Source: Streptomyces dengpaensis
GTDB lineage: Bacteria > Actinomycetota > Actinomycetes > Streptomycetales > Streptomycetaceae
Direction of reading: 5' to 3'
Length of the DNA: 64,000 nt
Assembly (NCBI RefSeq): GCF_002946835.1
Contig: NZ_CP026652.1
Location: 7,998,001 to 8,062,000, forward strand
The notes under the pieces are model-generated. The model saw only the letters and a program-made list of their open reading frames with translations, was not told the DNA's origin and searched no databases. This document shows, in pieces, positions 1 through 8,358 of the stretch. Within the stretch, counting starts at the first letter, position 1, and each line of letters starts with the position of its first letter. The translations under genes and the position numbers were made by a program.

Positions 1-570
1 GATGAGCTCCAACAGCTCGCCGGTGGCCTGCCGTTCGTCATGGCTCATGCCCGCGACCGGCTCGTCGAGGAGCAGCAGCCGTACGTCCTGCACGAGCAGC
101 ATGCCGATCTCCAGCCACTGCTTCTGACCGTGCGCGAGCGCCCCGGCAGGGGAGTCGGCCAGGTGCGTGAGTCCCACCGTCTCCAACGCCTTCGCGACGG
201 ACTCCGGCACGTCCTTGCGCCGGCGCAGCATGGTCCACACGCCTCGGCCCGCGCCGGCCGCGATGTCCAGATTCTGAAGTACCGTCAACTCCTCAAAAAC
301 GGTGGCTGTTTGGAACGTACGGCCGATGCCCGACCGGGCGATCCCGTGCACGCTCCGCCCGAGCAGCTCGTCGCCCCCGAAGCGCACCGAGCCCTCCGCC
401 TTCACCAGGCCGGTGACGGCGTCGACGAGGGTCGTCTTGCCGGCTCCGTTCGGCCCGATGAGGAACCGCAGATCACCCGGCCGCACGTCGAGGTCCACCC
501 CGTCCACGGCGGTGAACCCGTCGAAGGCCACGCGCAGTTGCCGTATCCGAAGTCCGGACAGCTCACTCAT
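1..570 (-). CDS. urtD: Urea ABC transporter ATP-binding subunit UrtD (3' end outside window)
   Basis: One of the two ATPase subunits of a UrtABCDE-type urea importer; it would power urea uptake from the cytoplasmic face of the membrane. Reverse-strand translation from ATG at 570 shows Walker A GPNGAGKTT (about residues 39-47), a signature-like HGQKQWLEIG and Walker B LLLLDEPVAGM. About 190 residues are visible against about 250 in the family, so the C-terminus lies left of base 1. The start codon overlaps the urtC stop (ATGA), indicating translational coupling in an operon urtA-urtB-urtC-urtD. urtE is expected just outside the window. The specific urea assignment rests on the company of urtA/B/C; livG-type amino-acid ATPases look similar. 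Confidence 0.93.
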   Translation of the reverse strand, partial: MSELSGLRIRQLRVAFDGFTAVDGVDLDVRPGDLRFLIGPNGAGKTTLVDAVTGLVKAEGSVRFGGDELLGRSVHGIARSGIGRTFQTATVFEELTVLQNLDIAAGAGRGVWTMLRRRKDVPESVAKALETVGLTHLADSPAGALAHGQKQWLEIGMLLVQDVRLLLLDEPVAGMSHDERQATGELLELI

Positions 571-1748
571 GCCGTTTCTCCCACGGGAAGGGCGGGCGCC
601 GGTTCCCCGGCCGTCCGCCGGGTGGCGCGCCGCCGTACGATCCCCACCAGCGAGGCGAGACCGCCCGGCAGGAACGCCAGGGCCACGATGAACAGGAGCC
701 CCTGGAAGTACGTCCAGGCTGCCGGGAACTCCTCCGAAAGCGCCGTCTTGGCCCAGGCGACGCCGATCGCGCCGAGCACCGCGCCCACCAGGCTCGCCCG
801 GCCGCCGACCGCGGCGCCGATGACGAGTTCGATGGACGGCACGATGCCGATCAACGCGGGGGAGATGATGCCGACCGCGGGCACGAACAGCGCGCCCGCG
901 AGCCCGGCCATGCCCGCCGCCACGACGTACGCGACGAGCTTCACGTTCGCCGGGTTGTACCCCAGGAAGCGCACCCGCTCCTCCGAGTCCCGCACGGCGA
1001 CGAGGAGTTCGCCGTACCGGCTGTGGATGAGCTGGCGGGCCAGGGCGATCAGCAGGAGCAGGGCGGCGGCGATGATGAAGTACACCATCCGCTGGTTGAC
1101 CGGGTCGTTGAGGTCGTAGCCGAAGAAGCCCTGGATGTCGGTGAGTCCGTTGGTGCCGCCGGTCGTGGCCTGCTGACCGATCAGCCAGATCGCGAAGGCC
1201 GCGGCGAGCGCCTGGCTGAGGATCGCGAAGTAGGCGCCCTTGACCCGGCGCCGGAAGACGAACGCCCCGAGGACCGCCGCGACGGCCATCGGCAGCAGCA
1301 CGGTCGCCGCGAGCGCGAAGACCGGGTTCGCGAACGGCCGCCACCACCAAGGCAGTTCGGTCGCCGTGCCGTACAGCTGCATGAAGTCCGGGAGGTTGCC
1401 GGGTCCTGCGTCCGCGATCTTCAGGTGCATGGCCATGGCGTAACCGCCGAGCCCGAAGAACACGCCCTGCCCGAGCGTCAGCAGCCCGCCGCGGCCCCAG
1501 GCCAGACAGATGCCGACCGCGACCATGGCGGTGCACAGGTACTTGGCGAGCAGCCCGAGCCGGAAGTCGGAGAGCACGAGCGGGGCGACGGCGAAGAGCA
1601 CCAGGGCGGCCGCGGCGAAGCCGGCCGCCGGGCGCGCTCCGTCGAACCGGCCCTTGACGCCGGTGAGTTGCCTCGCCTTCGCAGCGAGGGGAGTGGTGGT
1701 ACTGCGCGAGGTGGACCGACGCGTGGTGGTCCTACGAGAGGTGGTCAT
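567..1748 (-). CDS. urtC: Urea ABC transporter permease UrtC
   Basis: Second membrane permease of the urea importer, BPD_transp_2 (LivM-like) family. The protein of about 393 residues opens with a Thr/Arg/Ser-rich stretch of about 25 residues, then a series of hydrophobic helices including GLLTLGQGVFFGLGGYAMAM, followed by the family-typical loop with VRDSEERVRFLGYNPANVK, and ends in Pro/Ala-rich sequence. ATG at 1748 overlaps the urtB stop (ATGA) and the stop overlaps the urtD start, so the three genes are translationally coupled. The low-complexity N-terminus is unusual, and a later start is possible, but the ATGA overlap supports the chosen one. Confidence 0.92.
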   Translation of the reverse strand: MTTSRRTTTRRSTSRSTTTPLAAKARQLTGVKGRFDGARPAAGFAAAALVLFAVAPLVLSDFRLGLLAKYLCTAMVAVGICLAWGRGGLLTLGQGVFFGLGGYAMAMHLKIADAGPGNLPDFMQLYGTATELPWWWRPFANPVFALAATVLLPMAVAAVLGAFVFRRRVKGAYFAILSQALAAAFAIWLIGQQATTGGTNGLTDIQGFFGYDLNDPVNQRMVYFIIAAALLLLIALARQLIHSRYGELLVAVRDSEERVRFLGYNPANVKLVAYVVAAGMAGLAGALFVPAVGIISPALIGIVPSIELVIGAAVGGRASLVGAVLGAIGVAWAKTALSEEFPAAWTYFQGLLFIVALAFLPGGLASLVGIVRRRATRRTAGEPAPALPVGETA

Positions 1749-2641
1749 ACGAGACTCCTCGTACGCAGCGTGTACAGCCCCTGGGGCCGCCACTGGAGGA
1801 ACGCGACGATGGCCACGAGGACCAGCACCTTCGCGACGCTGACGGTGGTGGAGTACTCCAGGACGGACTGCAGCACACCCAGCACGAAGGCGACGATCAC
1901 GCTGCCCTTGAGCTGCCCGATGCCGCCGACCACGATCACCAGGAAGGCGTCGATGATGACGTTGGTGCCCATCGTGGGCCCGATCGGACCGACCAGCGTC
2001 AGCGCGACCCCGGCGACTCCGGCGAGCCCGGACCCGATGAAGAACGCGGTGCGGTCGACGCGGCTGGTGGAGATGCCGGACACCTCGGCCAGGTCGCGGT
2101 TCTGCACGACGGCGCGGATACGCCGCCCGAGCGGGGTGAGCCGCAGCGTGAGCGACAGCGCGACCACCGCCGCGATCGCCAGCCCCAGAATGAACAGCCG
2201 GCTGTTGGCGAAGGTGAGCGGGTCGTCGCCGCCGATGACGGTGATGTTCCCGGTGAGCAGATCCGGCGCGCGGGTCTGCACATTGGGCGCGCCGAACATG
2301 TCGCGCGCGAGCTGCTGGAGCATCAGTGAGACGCCCCATGTCACGAGAAGTGTGTCGAGCGGCCGGAGGTAAAGGCGGCGAATGAGCAGCCATTCCAGCA
2401 GTGCGCCGAGTGCGCCCGAGACGAGAAAGGCGACGGGCAGCGCGACGATCAGTGAAATTCCCGCGCCGGAAAGGGACTTCTGGAGTACATAGGTGGTGTA
2501 GGCGCCGGCCATGATGAACTCGCCGTGGGCCATGTTGATGACATTCATCTGGCCGAAGGTGAGCGAGAGGCCGAGCGCGATGAGCAGCAGAACGGCACCG
2601 ATACTGACGCCGGTGAACATCTGCCCGAGGATCACGGTCAT
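1745..2641 (-). CDS. urtB: Urea ABC transporter permease UrtB
   Basis: First membrane permease of the urea importer (LivH-like). The 298-residue protein is hydrophobic throughout, with GVSIGAVLLLIALGLSLTFG and NMAHGEFIMAGAYTTYVLQ near the N-terminus, which is the classic LivH/UrtB segment. It also has the GRRIRAVVQNRDLAEVSGI cytoplasmic loop that contacts the ATPases. Length matches the core of the family; many proteobacterial UrtB carry a long periplasmic N-terminal extension that is absent here. It lies 63 bases downstream of urtA, with a stem-loop in the gap, and overlaps urtC by four bases. Confidence 0.93.
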   Translation of the reverse strand: MTVILGQMFTGVSIGAVLLLIALGLSLTFGQMNVINMAHGEFIMAGAYTTYVLQKSLSGAGISLIVALPVAFLVSGALGALLEWLLIRRLYLRPLDTLLVTWGVSLMLQQLARDMFGAPNVQTRAPDLLTGNITVIGGDDPLTFANSRLFILGLAIAAVVALSLTLRLTPLGRRIRAVVQNRDLAEVSGISTSRVDRTAFFIGSGLAGVAGVALTLVGPIGPTMGTNVIIDAFLVIVVGGIGQLKGSVIVAFVLGVLQSVLEYSTTVSVAKVLVLVAIVAFLQWRPQGLYTLRTRSLV

Positions 2642-2664
2642 GCGGCGGCTCCGGGGAGGCGGGA

Positions 2665-2694
2665 CGCGGGGGCCTCTTGCCTCGGGCCCCCGCG
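2665..2694 (-). terminator. Stem-loop between urtA and urtB
   Basis: A 10-base perfect stem (CGCGGGGGCC at 2665-2674 pairing with GGCCCCCGCG at 2685-2694) sits in the 63-base gap after the urtA stop. Stem-loops at this position are common after binding-protein genes of ABC operons, where they stabilise the upstream message or partly terminate so that more binding protein than permease is made. No U-run follows, so partial attenuation or 3'-end protection is the inference. Confidence 0.5.
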
Positions 2695-2704
2695 CGACGG
2701 GTGA

Positions 2705-3970
2705 TCAGGAGAGGCCGGAGGCCCAGTCGTAACCCTTCAGGTAGGGGTCCGGCTTGATCGGCTTGCCGGAGTCCCAGACCTGCTTGATCAGACCGTCGGT
2801 GCCGATCCTGCCGATGCGGGCGGTCTTGTAGATGTGCTGACTGGCGCCGTCCACGGTGACCTTGCCCTCGGGCGCGTCGAACGTGATGCCGTCGGAGGCC
2901 GCCCTGACCTTCTCCGGATCGAACGACTTCGCCTTCTCGACCATCGCCTTCCACAGGTAGACCGAGGTGTACGCGGCCTCCATCGGGTCACTGGTCGGCT
3001 TGTCCTGGCCGTACTTGGCCTTGTACGCCTTCACGAACTTGGTGTTCGCCGCGCCCGCGGTGGTCTGGTAGTAGTTCCAGGCCGTCAACTGGCCCGCCAG
3101 GTACTGCGATCCGATCGACTTGACCTCCTCCTCGGCGATCGACACCGAGACCACCGGCATGCTCGTGGCGGTCAGACCCGCGGATTTGTACTCCTTGAAG
3201 AAGGCCACGTTCGAGTCGCCGTTGAGGGTGTTGAAGACCGCGTCCGCCTTGGAGGCCTTCACCTTGTTGGCGATCGTGCTGAACTCCGTGGAGCCCAGCG
3301 GTGCGTAGTCCTCGCCGAGGACCGTCATGCCGTTGGCCTTCGCGTACGCCTTGATCTCCTTGTTGGCGGTGCGCGGGAAGACGTAGTCGCTGCCGACCAG
3401 ATAGATCTTCTTCTTGCCCTCGCTCTTGAGGTAGTCGAGCGCGGGGACGATCTGCTGGTTGGTGGTCGCGCCCGTGTAGAAGATGTACGGGGACTCTTCG
3501 AGGCCCTCGTACTGCACGGGGTAGAAGAGCAGCGACTTGTTCTTCTCGAAGACCGGCTTGACGGCCTTGCGGCTCGCGGAGGTCCAGCAGCCGAAGGTGG
3601 CCGCGACGCGGTCCTCCCTGATCAGCTTCTGCGCCTTCTCCGCGAAGGTCGGCCAGTCGGAGGCGCCGTCCTCGCTGATCGGCTCGATCTTCTTGCCGAG
3701 CACTCCGCCGGAGGCGTTGATCTCGTCGATCGCCAGCTTCAGTGAGTCGCGTACGGTCACCTCGCTGATCGCCATCGTGCCGGACAGGGAGTTGAGCAGG
3801 CCGACCTTGACCGTGTCGCCGCTTGTGTCCGCCTGCACGGCCTTGTCGGACGTACCGCCCGCGTCGGTCTTGGCACCGCACGCGGACAGCGCGACGAGCG
3901 CCGCGAGCGCGGCGGCACCGGCCGCCATCCGGCGTCGGAGAATACGGGAACCGCTGGAACCGCTGGACAA
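2705..3970 (-). CDS. urtA: Urea ABC transporter substrate-binding lipoprotein UrtA
   Basis: Extracytoplasmic urea receptor of the importer. The 421-residue protein has an Arg-rich n-region, a hydrophobic core and lipobox LSAC (Cys about residue 31), so it should be lipid-anchored. The mature part is a Peripla_BP_5/AmiC-like fold with [45 protein letters not shown] and [16 protein letters not shown], all typical of urea/short-amide receptors. The start is TTG at 3970, chosen because a GAGGGGG ribosome site lies five bases upstream; an in-frame ATG fourteen codons later would still leave a signal peptide. First gene of the urt operon, with a GlnR-like box about 70-90 bases upstream. Confidence 0.93.
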   Translation of the reverse strand: MSSGSSGSRILRRRMAAGAAALAALVALSACGAKTDAGGTSDKAVQADTSGDTVKVGLLNSLSGTMAISEVTVRDSLKLAIDEINASGGVLGKKIEPISEDGASDWPTFAEKAQKLIREDRVAATFGCWTSASRKAVKPVFEKNKSLLFYPVQYEGLEESPYIFYTGATTNQQIVPALDYLKSEGKKKIYLVGSDYVFPRTANKEIKAYAKANGMTVLGEDYAPLGSTEFSTIANKVKASKADAVFNTLNGDSNVAFFKEYKSAGLTATSMPVVSVSIAEEEVKSIGSQYLAGQLTAWNYYQTTAGAANTKFVKAYKAKYGQDKPTSDPMEAAYTSVYLWKAMVEKAKSFDPEKVRAASDGITFDAPEGKVTVDGASQHIYKTARIGRIGTDGLIKQVWDSGKPIKPDPYLKGYDWASGLS

Positions 3971-4036
3971 AAGAACCCCCTCGGGCTGTGGAGGAGACGA
4001 CCTCCTGAAGTGCGGTCCACAGCCTCAAGTCACCCT

Positions 4037-4063
4037 GTTTCCAAGGTGTTTCGCGTTACTTTC
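4037..4063 (-). promoter_or_regulatory. GlnR-like box upstream of urtA
   Basis: On the reverse strand three GAAAC-like pentamers (GAAAG, GAAAC, GAAAC) recur with exact 11-base spacing, the helical-phase arrangement of GaAAc elements in actinobacterial GlnR boxes. The site lies 67-93 bases upstream of the urtA start, a promoter-proximal position. Nitrogen-responsive control of urea uptake is a reasonable inference. The gTnAC half-elements of a perfect box are not all present, so this remains a candidate. Confidence 0.45.
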
Positions 4064-4115
4064 CCGGCGGTATCTTCCCGCTCTCATGAACCCGTCACGG
4101 GGCTTAGCGGGGCAA

Positions 4116-4171
4116 CAAAAAATGCCCGGGGCGGAATTCCACATGTGAATTCATGGTGCGCCCGAGGCATT
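4116..4171 (-). terminator. Rho-independent terminator of the AmiC-like gene
   Basis: On the reverse strand a long interrupted hairpin (GAATGCC...GGGCG...GAATTC paired back to GAATTC...CGCCC...GGCATT) is followed directly by TTTTTTG. It lies 46 bases downstream of the AmiC-like stop at 4217 and upstream of the urtA promoter region, insulating the two transcripts. Confidence 0.7.
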
Positions 4172-4216
4172 CTGGTTACTTCCTGTGGGAAGTATCTTGG
4201 CGGGGACGCGTCCATG

Positions 4217-5380
4217 TCAAGGGCGGGATGCGTGGAGATCGAGCTCCGCGACCACGTCGAAGTCCACACCGTCCGCCCGTGCCAGATAGATGCGCTGGCG
4301 TACGTGACGGCCACGCAGGTGCAGCAGACCGCGAGGGCCCTCGTACGAGACCGTCTCGGCCGCCGCCCCGATCGCCGACACGTCGAGCGTCCTGGCCCGG
4401 CCGATGAGCGCGGCCAGCAACAGCACGCCTTCGTAACACGATTCGCCGAGACTGCCCAGGGCCGGCGCCTCGATGCCGAACCGCCCGGCGTACTGGCCGT
4501 GGAAGTCGAGGGCGTCCTGGTTCGCGAGCGAGGCGAAGAACCCGGCGGTGCTGTAGAGGTCCACGGTGGCCGTCGGTCCACTGGCCATCAGCATGTTCTC
4601 GTCCATCAGCGTGCTCAGCCGCAGACAGCGCGCGTCCAGCCCGGCCGCGGCGAACGCCCGGTTGAACCGCACCGCGTCGCTGCCCACGAGCAGCAGGAGC
4701 ACGGCGTCCGCGTCCGACCGCTCGATCCGGCGCAGCACCGCGTCGAAGTCGTGCGTGCCCAGGGGCAGATAGACCTCTCCCTGGATACTCCCGCCCGAGG
4801 CGTGCGCGTAGGCGTGGGCGGCCCGGGCCGTACGGCGGGGCCACACATAGTCGTTGCCCACGACGAACCAGCGGCGCACCCCGCGCTCATGGGCCAGCAA
4901 GCCCATCGCGGGCCGCAGTTGATCGCGCGGCGTCTCGCTGGTGAGGAAGACGCCCGCGGTGTGCTCCCCGCCCTCGTACAGGGCGGTGTAGACGTACGGC
5001 ACCCGGTGCGCGATCCTCGGCGCCAGTGCCTGCCGCACGGAGGAGATGTGCCAGCCCGTGACGCCCTGCACGACTCCCAGATCCACCAACGCCTCGACAT
5101 GGTCGGCCACTTCGCGCGGCCGGGTGCCTCCGTCGACGGGCAGCAGCCGCAGCTCCTTGCCGAGGACGCCGCCCGCGCGGTTGATCTCCTCCGCCGCCAG
5201 CTGCGCGCACAGCTCGCACGTGGGTCCGAAGATCCCGGCCGACCCCTGCATCGGGAAGACGAGCGCCACGCCGAGCACGGAGTCGTCTGCCGTGAACCAG
5301 TCGGGCGGGGGTGCGTCGTGCCGGAACATGGCGTCATGATCTCGGGTCCGCCTGGTGAACTCCAGTGTGTCTCGTATCAT
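4217..5380 (-). CDS. Cytoplasmic urea/amide-binding-like protein (AmiC/UrtA fold)
   Basis: A receptor-like protein of the Peripla_BP_5/6 family related to urea and short-chain-amide binding proteins such as AmiC. It shows LGVALVFPMQGSAGIFGP near residue 35, WHISSVRQALAPRI, VGNDYVWPRRTARAA and an SYEGPRG segment that parallels UrtA. No signal peptide or lipobox is present, so unlike its neighbour UrtA it should act in the cytoplasm, as the amide sensor AmiC does. Start taken as ATG at 5380 (GGGGGC upstream); ATG 5329 is an alternative that would leave room for a divergent promoter. It faces a MarR-type regulator only 26 bases away and is followed by a terminator. A sensor role in urea/amide control is inference. 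Confidence 0.75.
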   Translation of the reverse strand: MIRDTLEFTRRTRDHDAMFRHDAPPPDWFTADDSVLGVALVFPMQGSAGIFGPTCELCAQLAAEEINRAGGVLGKELRLLPVDGGTRPREVADHVEALVDLGVVQGVTGWHISSVRQALAPRIAHRVPYVYTALYEGGEHTAGVFLTSETPRDQLRPAMGLLAHERGVRRWFVVGNDYVWPRRTARAAHAYAHASGGSIQGEVYLPLGTHDFDAVLRRIERSDADAVLLLLVGSDAVRFNRAFAAAGLDARCLRLSTLMDENMLMASGPTATVDLYSTAGFFASLANQDALDFHGQYAGRFGIEAPALGSLGESCYEGVLLLAALIGRARTLDVSAIGAAAETVSYEGPRGLLHLRGRHVRQRIYLARADGVDFDVVAELDLHASRP

Positions 5381-5406
5381 GTACGCCCCCGGGAGCGAGG
5401 AGCAGG

Positions 5407-5853
5407 ATGCCCACCCCATCTCCGCGTCGGCCCCAGGATCTGATCCACCTCCTGACGCGGGCCGAGCGGCTGGCCGCGCGCCGGCTGCGGGCCGTGCTCG
5501 ACGAGGACGGGTGCTCGCTCGACGCCTGGCGGGTGCTCGCCCTGCTCTCCGACGGCCAGGGGCATCACATGACGGCGATAGCCGAAGCCGCCTTCCTGCC
5601 GCCCGCGACCCTGACCAAGCTCGTCGACCACCTCGTCGACCAGAACCTCGTCCACCGTCGCGTCGACCCACTCGACCGGCGCCGCATCCTCGCCCACCTC
5701 ACCCCACGCGGCCAGACGTACTGGCGGCGCCTCGACCGCGAGGTCCGCGCGCGGTGGCCGGTGCTCAGCGACGGCGACGACGAGCTGCTGCGGGCCCTGC
5801 TGGGACGCCTCGTGGACACGCTCGACGGGGCGAGCGCCGAATCCACCCTGTGA
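5407..5853 (+). CDS. MarR-family transcriptional regulator
   Basis: Winged-helix DNA-binding regulator of 148 residues, normal MarR length. After an N-terminal dimerisation helix it shows the HTH region (MTAIAEAAFLPPATLTKLVD) and the wing with a DxRR-type motif (VDPLDRRRILAHLTPRG). Start ATG at 5407 follows GAGGAGCAGG. It is divergent from the AmiC-like gene; TGGTGA-N16-TATCAT inside the start of that gene could be its promoter. The pairing resembles AmiC with AmiR in logic only; whether the MarR protein responds to the AmiC-like protein or to urea is unknown. Confidence 0.85.
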   Translation: MPTPSPRRPQDLIHLLTRAERLAARRLRAVLDEDGCSLDAWRVLALLSDGQGHHMTAIAEAAFLPPATLTKLVDHLVDQNLVHRRVDPLDRRRILAHLTPRGQTYWRRLDREVRARWPVLSDGDDELLRALLGRLVDTLDGASAESTL

Positions 5854-5946
5854 GCCGACGGGCTTACTGCGCCACCTCCCCACCAGTGACCGTGCCGCGC
5901 AGCGGCACAGCAAAGCGACCAGTGCAGCGTGTGCGAAACTGCCGCG

Positions 5947-6852
5947 ATGACCTCAGAGCCGATCACCGCGGCAGCCGCGGGCACCTGGAAACTAGGAGAT
6001 CTCACCGTCAACCGCGTCGGCTTCGGCGCCATGCGGTTGACGGGCAGCGCGGCCTTCCACCACGGCACGCCGAGCGACCGTGACCGCTCGATCGCCGTGC
6101 TGCGGCGCGCTATTGAGCTGGGCGTCAACCACATCGACACCGCCGCCTTCTACTTCTCCCCGCTGCGCTCCGCGAACGAACTGATCAACAGAGCGCTCTC
6201 CCCGTACGCGGACGACCTGGTCATCGCCACCAAGGTCGGCCCGTTCCGCGACTACTCGGGGGAGTGGGGCACCTCGGCCAGACCCGAGGACCTGCGCGGC
6301 CACGTCGAGGAGAACCTGCGCCAGCTCGGCCGCGACCACCTCGACGTGGTGTATCTGCGCCGTATGCGACAGGACTCGATCGCCGAGCACTTCGGCGCGC
6401 TGGCCGGACTGCGCGACGCCGGCCTGATCCGGCATCTCGGCATCTCGAGTGTCGAGACCAGGCACCTCGCCGAGGCGCAGGCCATCGCGCCGGTGGTAGC
6501 CGTGCAGAACCAGTACGGCCTCGACTCCCCGGACCCCGAGGCCGACGCCGTGCTGCGGGCCTGCGGTGAACAGGGCATCGCGTTCGTGCCGTTCTTCGCG
6601 ATCGCGGGCCAGGGCGGCGCGCTGGGCCCGAGCGGCGCCACCGACGACGAGGTGCTGGCCGTCGCGCGGGCGCACGGCGCGACGCCCGCCCAGGTCCGGC
6701 TGGCATGGACCCTCCAGCAGGGCCCGCATGTGCTCGCCATCCCCGGCACCGGCAATCCGGACCACCTGACCGAGAACGTGGCCGCGGGCGCGCTCCGGCT
6801 CACGGACGAAGAAATGGCCCGGCTCGACGCGCTCCACACCCGGGGACAGTGA
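5947..6852 (+). CDS. Aldo/keto reductase with Arg in place of the catalytic His
   Basis: NADP(H)-dependent oxidoreductase of the AKR (TIM-barrel) superfamily, 301 residues. Visible motifs: GFGAMRLTG at the N-terminus, HIDTAAFY carrying the Asp and Tyr of the catalytic tetrad, VIATKVG carrying the Lys, and a cofactor-binding tail LAIPGTGNPDHLTENVAA. Where most AKRs have a His (LHRP/IHWP) this one reads VVYLRRMR, so the tetrad is D-Y-K-R-like, a variant common in actinobacterial paralogues. ATG 5947 was chosen; an in-frame GTG 18 bases upstream exists and no clear ribosome site is seen. Substrate unknown. Confidence 0.88.
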   Translation: MTSEPITAAAAGTWKLGDLTVNRVGFGAMRLTGSAAFHHGTPSDRDRSIAVLRRAIELGVNHIDTAAFYFSPLRSANELINRALSPYADDLVIATKVGPFRDYSGEWGTSARPEDLRGHVEENLRQLGRDHLDVVYLRRMRQDSIAEHFGALAGLRDAGLIRHLGISSVETRHLAEAQAIAPVVAVQNQYGLDSPDPEADAVLRACGEQGIAFVPFFAIAGQGGALGPSGATDDEVLAVARAHGATPAQVRLAWTLQQGPHVLAIPGTGNPDHLTENVAAGALRLTDEEMARLDALHTRGQ

Positions 6853-6858
6853 GGCCGA

Positions 6859-6947
6859 GGGCCCTTGCCCGGTACATGGCAGGGGCCCCATGCGCCGGCG
6901 CGGCAGCCGCCCGCCCGAGCGGAACCGCTGTGGGGCGGACGGCTGCC
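6859..6947. terminator. Paired hairpins between convergent genes
   Basis: Two hairpins fill the 101-base space between the converging aldo/keto reductase and dienelactone hydrolase genes: GGGCCCTTGCC with GGCAGGGGCCC (6859-6888), and GGCAGCCGCCCGCC with GGCGGACGGCTGCC (6902-6947). They most likely act as terminators for the two directions. Confidence 0.6.
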
Positions 6948-6953
6948 GAGGGC

Positions 6954-7664
6954 TCAGCCCAGCTGCTCGTGCAGGAAGGCCACCGTGCTCTCCCAGGCCT
7001 GGGCGGCCGACCCGGCGTCGTACGTCTCGGGGCGGCCGTCGTTGAAGAAGGCGTGCTGGGCGGGGTAGAGGCGAAGGTCCGGGGTGATGCCGGACTGCTC
7101 GTGGATCGCCTTGCTCAGCTGGTCCAGGCTCTCCGTCGGGATGCTCGTGTCGAGTTCGCCGTAGTGGCCCTGAATCTGTGACTTGAGGCCGGAGAAGTCG
7201 GGCAGCTCGCCCCGGATCACGCCGTAGAACGGCACCGCCGCGGAGACGCGCGGGTCCGCCGCGGCCAGGTAGATGACGAAGCCGCCGCCCATGCAGAAGC
7301 CGATCGCACCCACCGTGTCCGAGGTGACCTCGGGCAGATCCAGCAGATAGTGCACCGCGCCGGAGAGCAGCTCGACGCCGCGCGGCACCGGCAGTTCCCG
7401 CATCATCCGGAGGGCCTCGCCGCTGTCGTGCGCCACATTGCCGCCGTACAAGTCGGGAGCGAGGGCGACGAAGCCCTCGGCGGCGAGCCGGTCCGCGACC
7501 TGCGCGATGTGGTCGGTCAGGCCCCACCACTCCTGGATGACGATCACGCCGGGGCCCCGCCCGGAGGGCGGCAGCGCCAGATAGCCGTGGGCGGTGCCCT
7601 CGGCGCTGGGGAAGGTCACGTTCTGATGAGCCGGGGCTCCGGTCGGCTTCGGCAGCTCGGACAT
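6954..7664 (-). CDS. Dienelactone hydrolase family protein
   Basis: Cytoplasmic alpha/beta-hydrolase of 236 residues in the carboxymethylenebutenolidase family, which opens dienelactones in chlorocatechol or hydroxyquinol breakdown. Motifs: GVIVIQEWWGLTDHI with the conserved active-site Glu, nucleophile elbow GFCMGGG (Cys instead of Ser, the DLH signature), GHYGELD with the acid, and YPAQHAFFND with the His. ATG 7664 follows AGGAG at nine bases; an upstream in-frame start eight codons earlier has no better site. It stands alone; no other catechol-pathway gene is adjacent, so a different ester substrate is possible. Confidence 0.9.
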   Translation of the reverse strand: MSELPKPTGAPAHQNVTFPSAEGTAHGYLALPPSGRGPGVIVIQEWWGLTDHIAQVADRLAAEGFVALAPDLYGGNVAHDSGEALRMMRELPVPRGVELLSGAVHYLLDLPEVTSDTVGAIGFCMGGGFVIYLAAADPRVSAAVPFYGVIRGELPDFSGLKSQIQGHYGELDTSIPTESLDQLSKAIHEQSGITPDLRLYPAQHAFFNDGRPETYDAGSAAQAWESTVAFLHEQLG

Positions 7665-7910
7665 GTCACTCAACTCCTGTGGGGGCAAGCGTCAAAGGGG
7701 GGCGGCGGGCCGGTCCCGAGTCGATCTCCACCCTGCCATGCATGCGCAGGGCGTGCTGCCCCGGCCCGGACGGCACGGGGCGGAGCACGCGGGCATGATC
7801 CGGGGCGGCCTGAACGACAGCCCGCGGGCGACCGTTCCCGGACCACCCGACGGGATGCCGTACCCTACGTGTCAACCCGACGTGTTACGTATAACCCTGG
7901 AAGGGCCCCG

Positions 7911-8303
7911 ATGAGACGCATCGCCCTGGTCACCCTCGTCGTCGACGACTACGACGAGGCGATCCGCCACTACACCGAAGCCCTCGGATTCCGGCTCGTG
8001 GAGGACACGGCGCGCCCGGACAGCTCCCGCTGGGTCGTGGTCGAGCCGGGCACCGAGGGCGGCGGCAGCGGACTGCTGCTGGCCCGGGCCAAGGACGAGG
8101 CGCAGCGCGGCCGGATCGGTGACCAGACCGGCGGGCGCGTGGGCTTCTTCCTGCACACCGACGACTTCGCCCGCGACTACGGGCGGATGCGTGCGGCGGG
8201 CGTGACCTTCCTGGAGGAGCCGCGCCACGAGCCGTACGGCTCGGTCGTCGTCTTCCAGGACCTGTACGGCAACCGCTGGGACCTGCTCCAGCCCACCGCA
8301 TAG
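7911..8303 (+). CDS. VOC (glyoxalase/bleomycin-resistance) family protein
   Basis: Small metal-dependent-fold protein of 130 residues with a single vicinal-oxygen-chelate domain of paired beta-alpha-beta-beta-beta modules. Visible signatures are [21 protein letters not shown] at the N-terminus and [16 protein letters not shown] at the C-terminus; the latter places D/W rather than the usual Glu at the last metal-ligand position. ATG 7911 follows GGAAGGG. Function beyond the fold is not predictable. Confidence 0.88.
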   Translation: MRRIALVTLVVDDYDEAIRHYTEALGFRLVEDTARPDSSRWVVVEPGTEGGGSGLLLARAKDEAQRGRIGDQTGGRVGFFLHTDDFARDYGRMRAAGVTFLEEPRHEPYGSVVVFQDLYGNRWDLLQPTA

Positions 8304-8358
8304 CCCGACCTTCCCCAACCTCCCCGAGACCCGACCCACCTGCCGAGGAACGACACGC

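Noticed and set aside
4131..4152. GAATTC-CACATGT-GAATTC as an operator
   Set aside because: It is the upper part of a longer hairpin followed by a T-run on the reverse strand, so terminator is the better reading.
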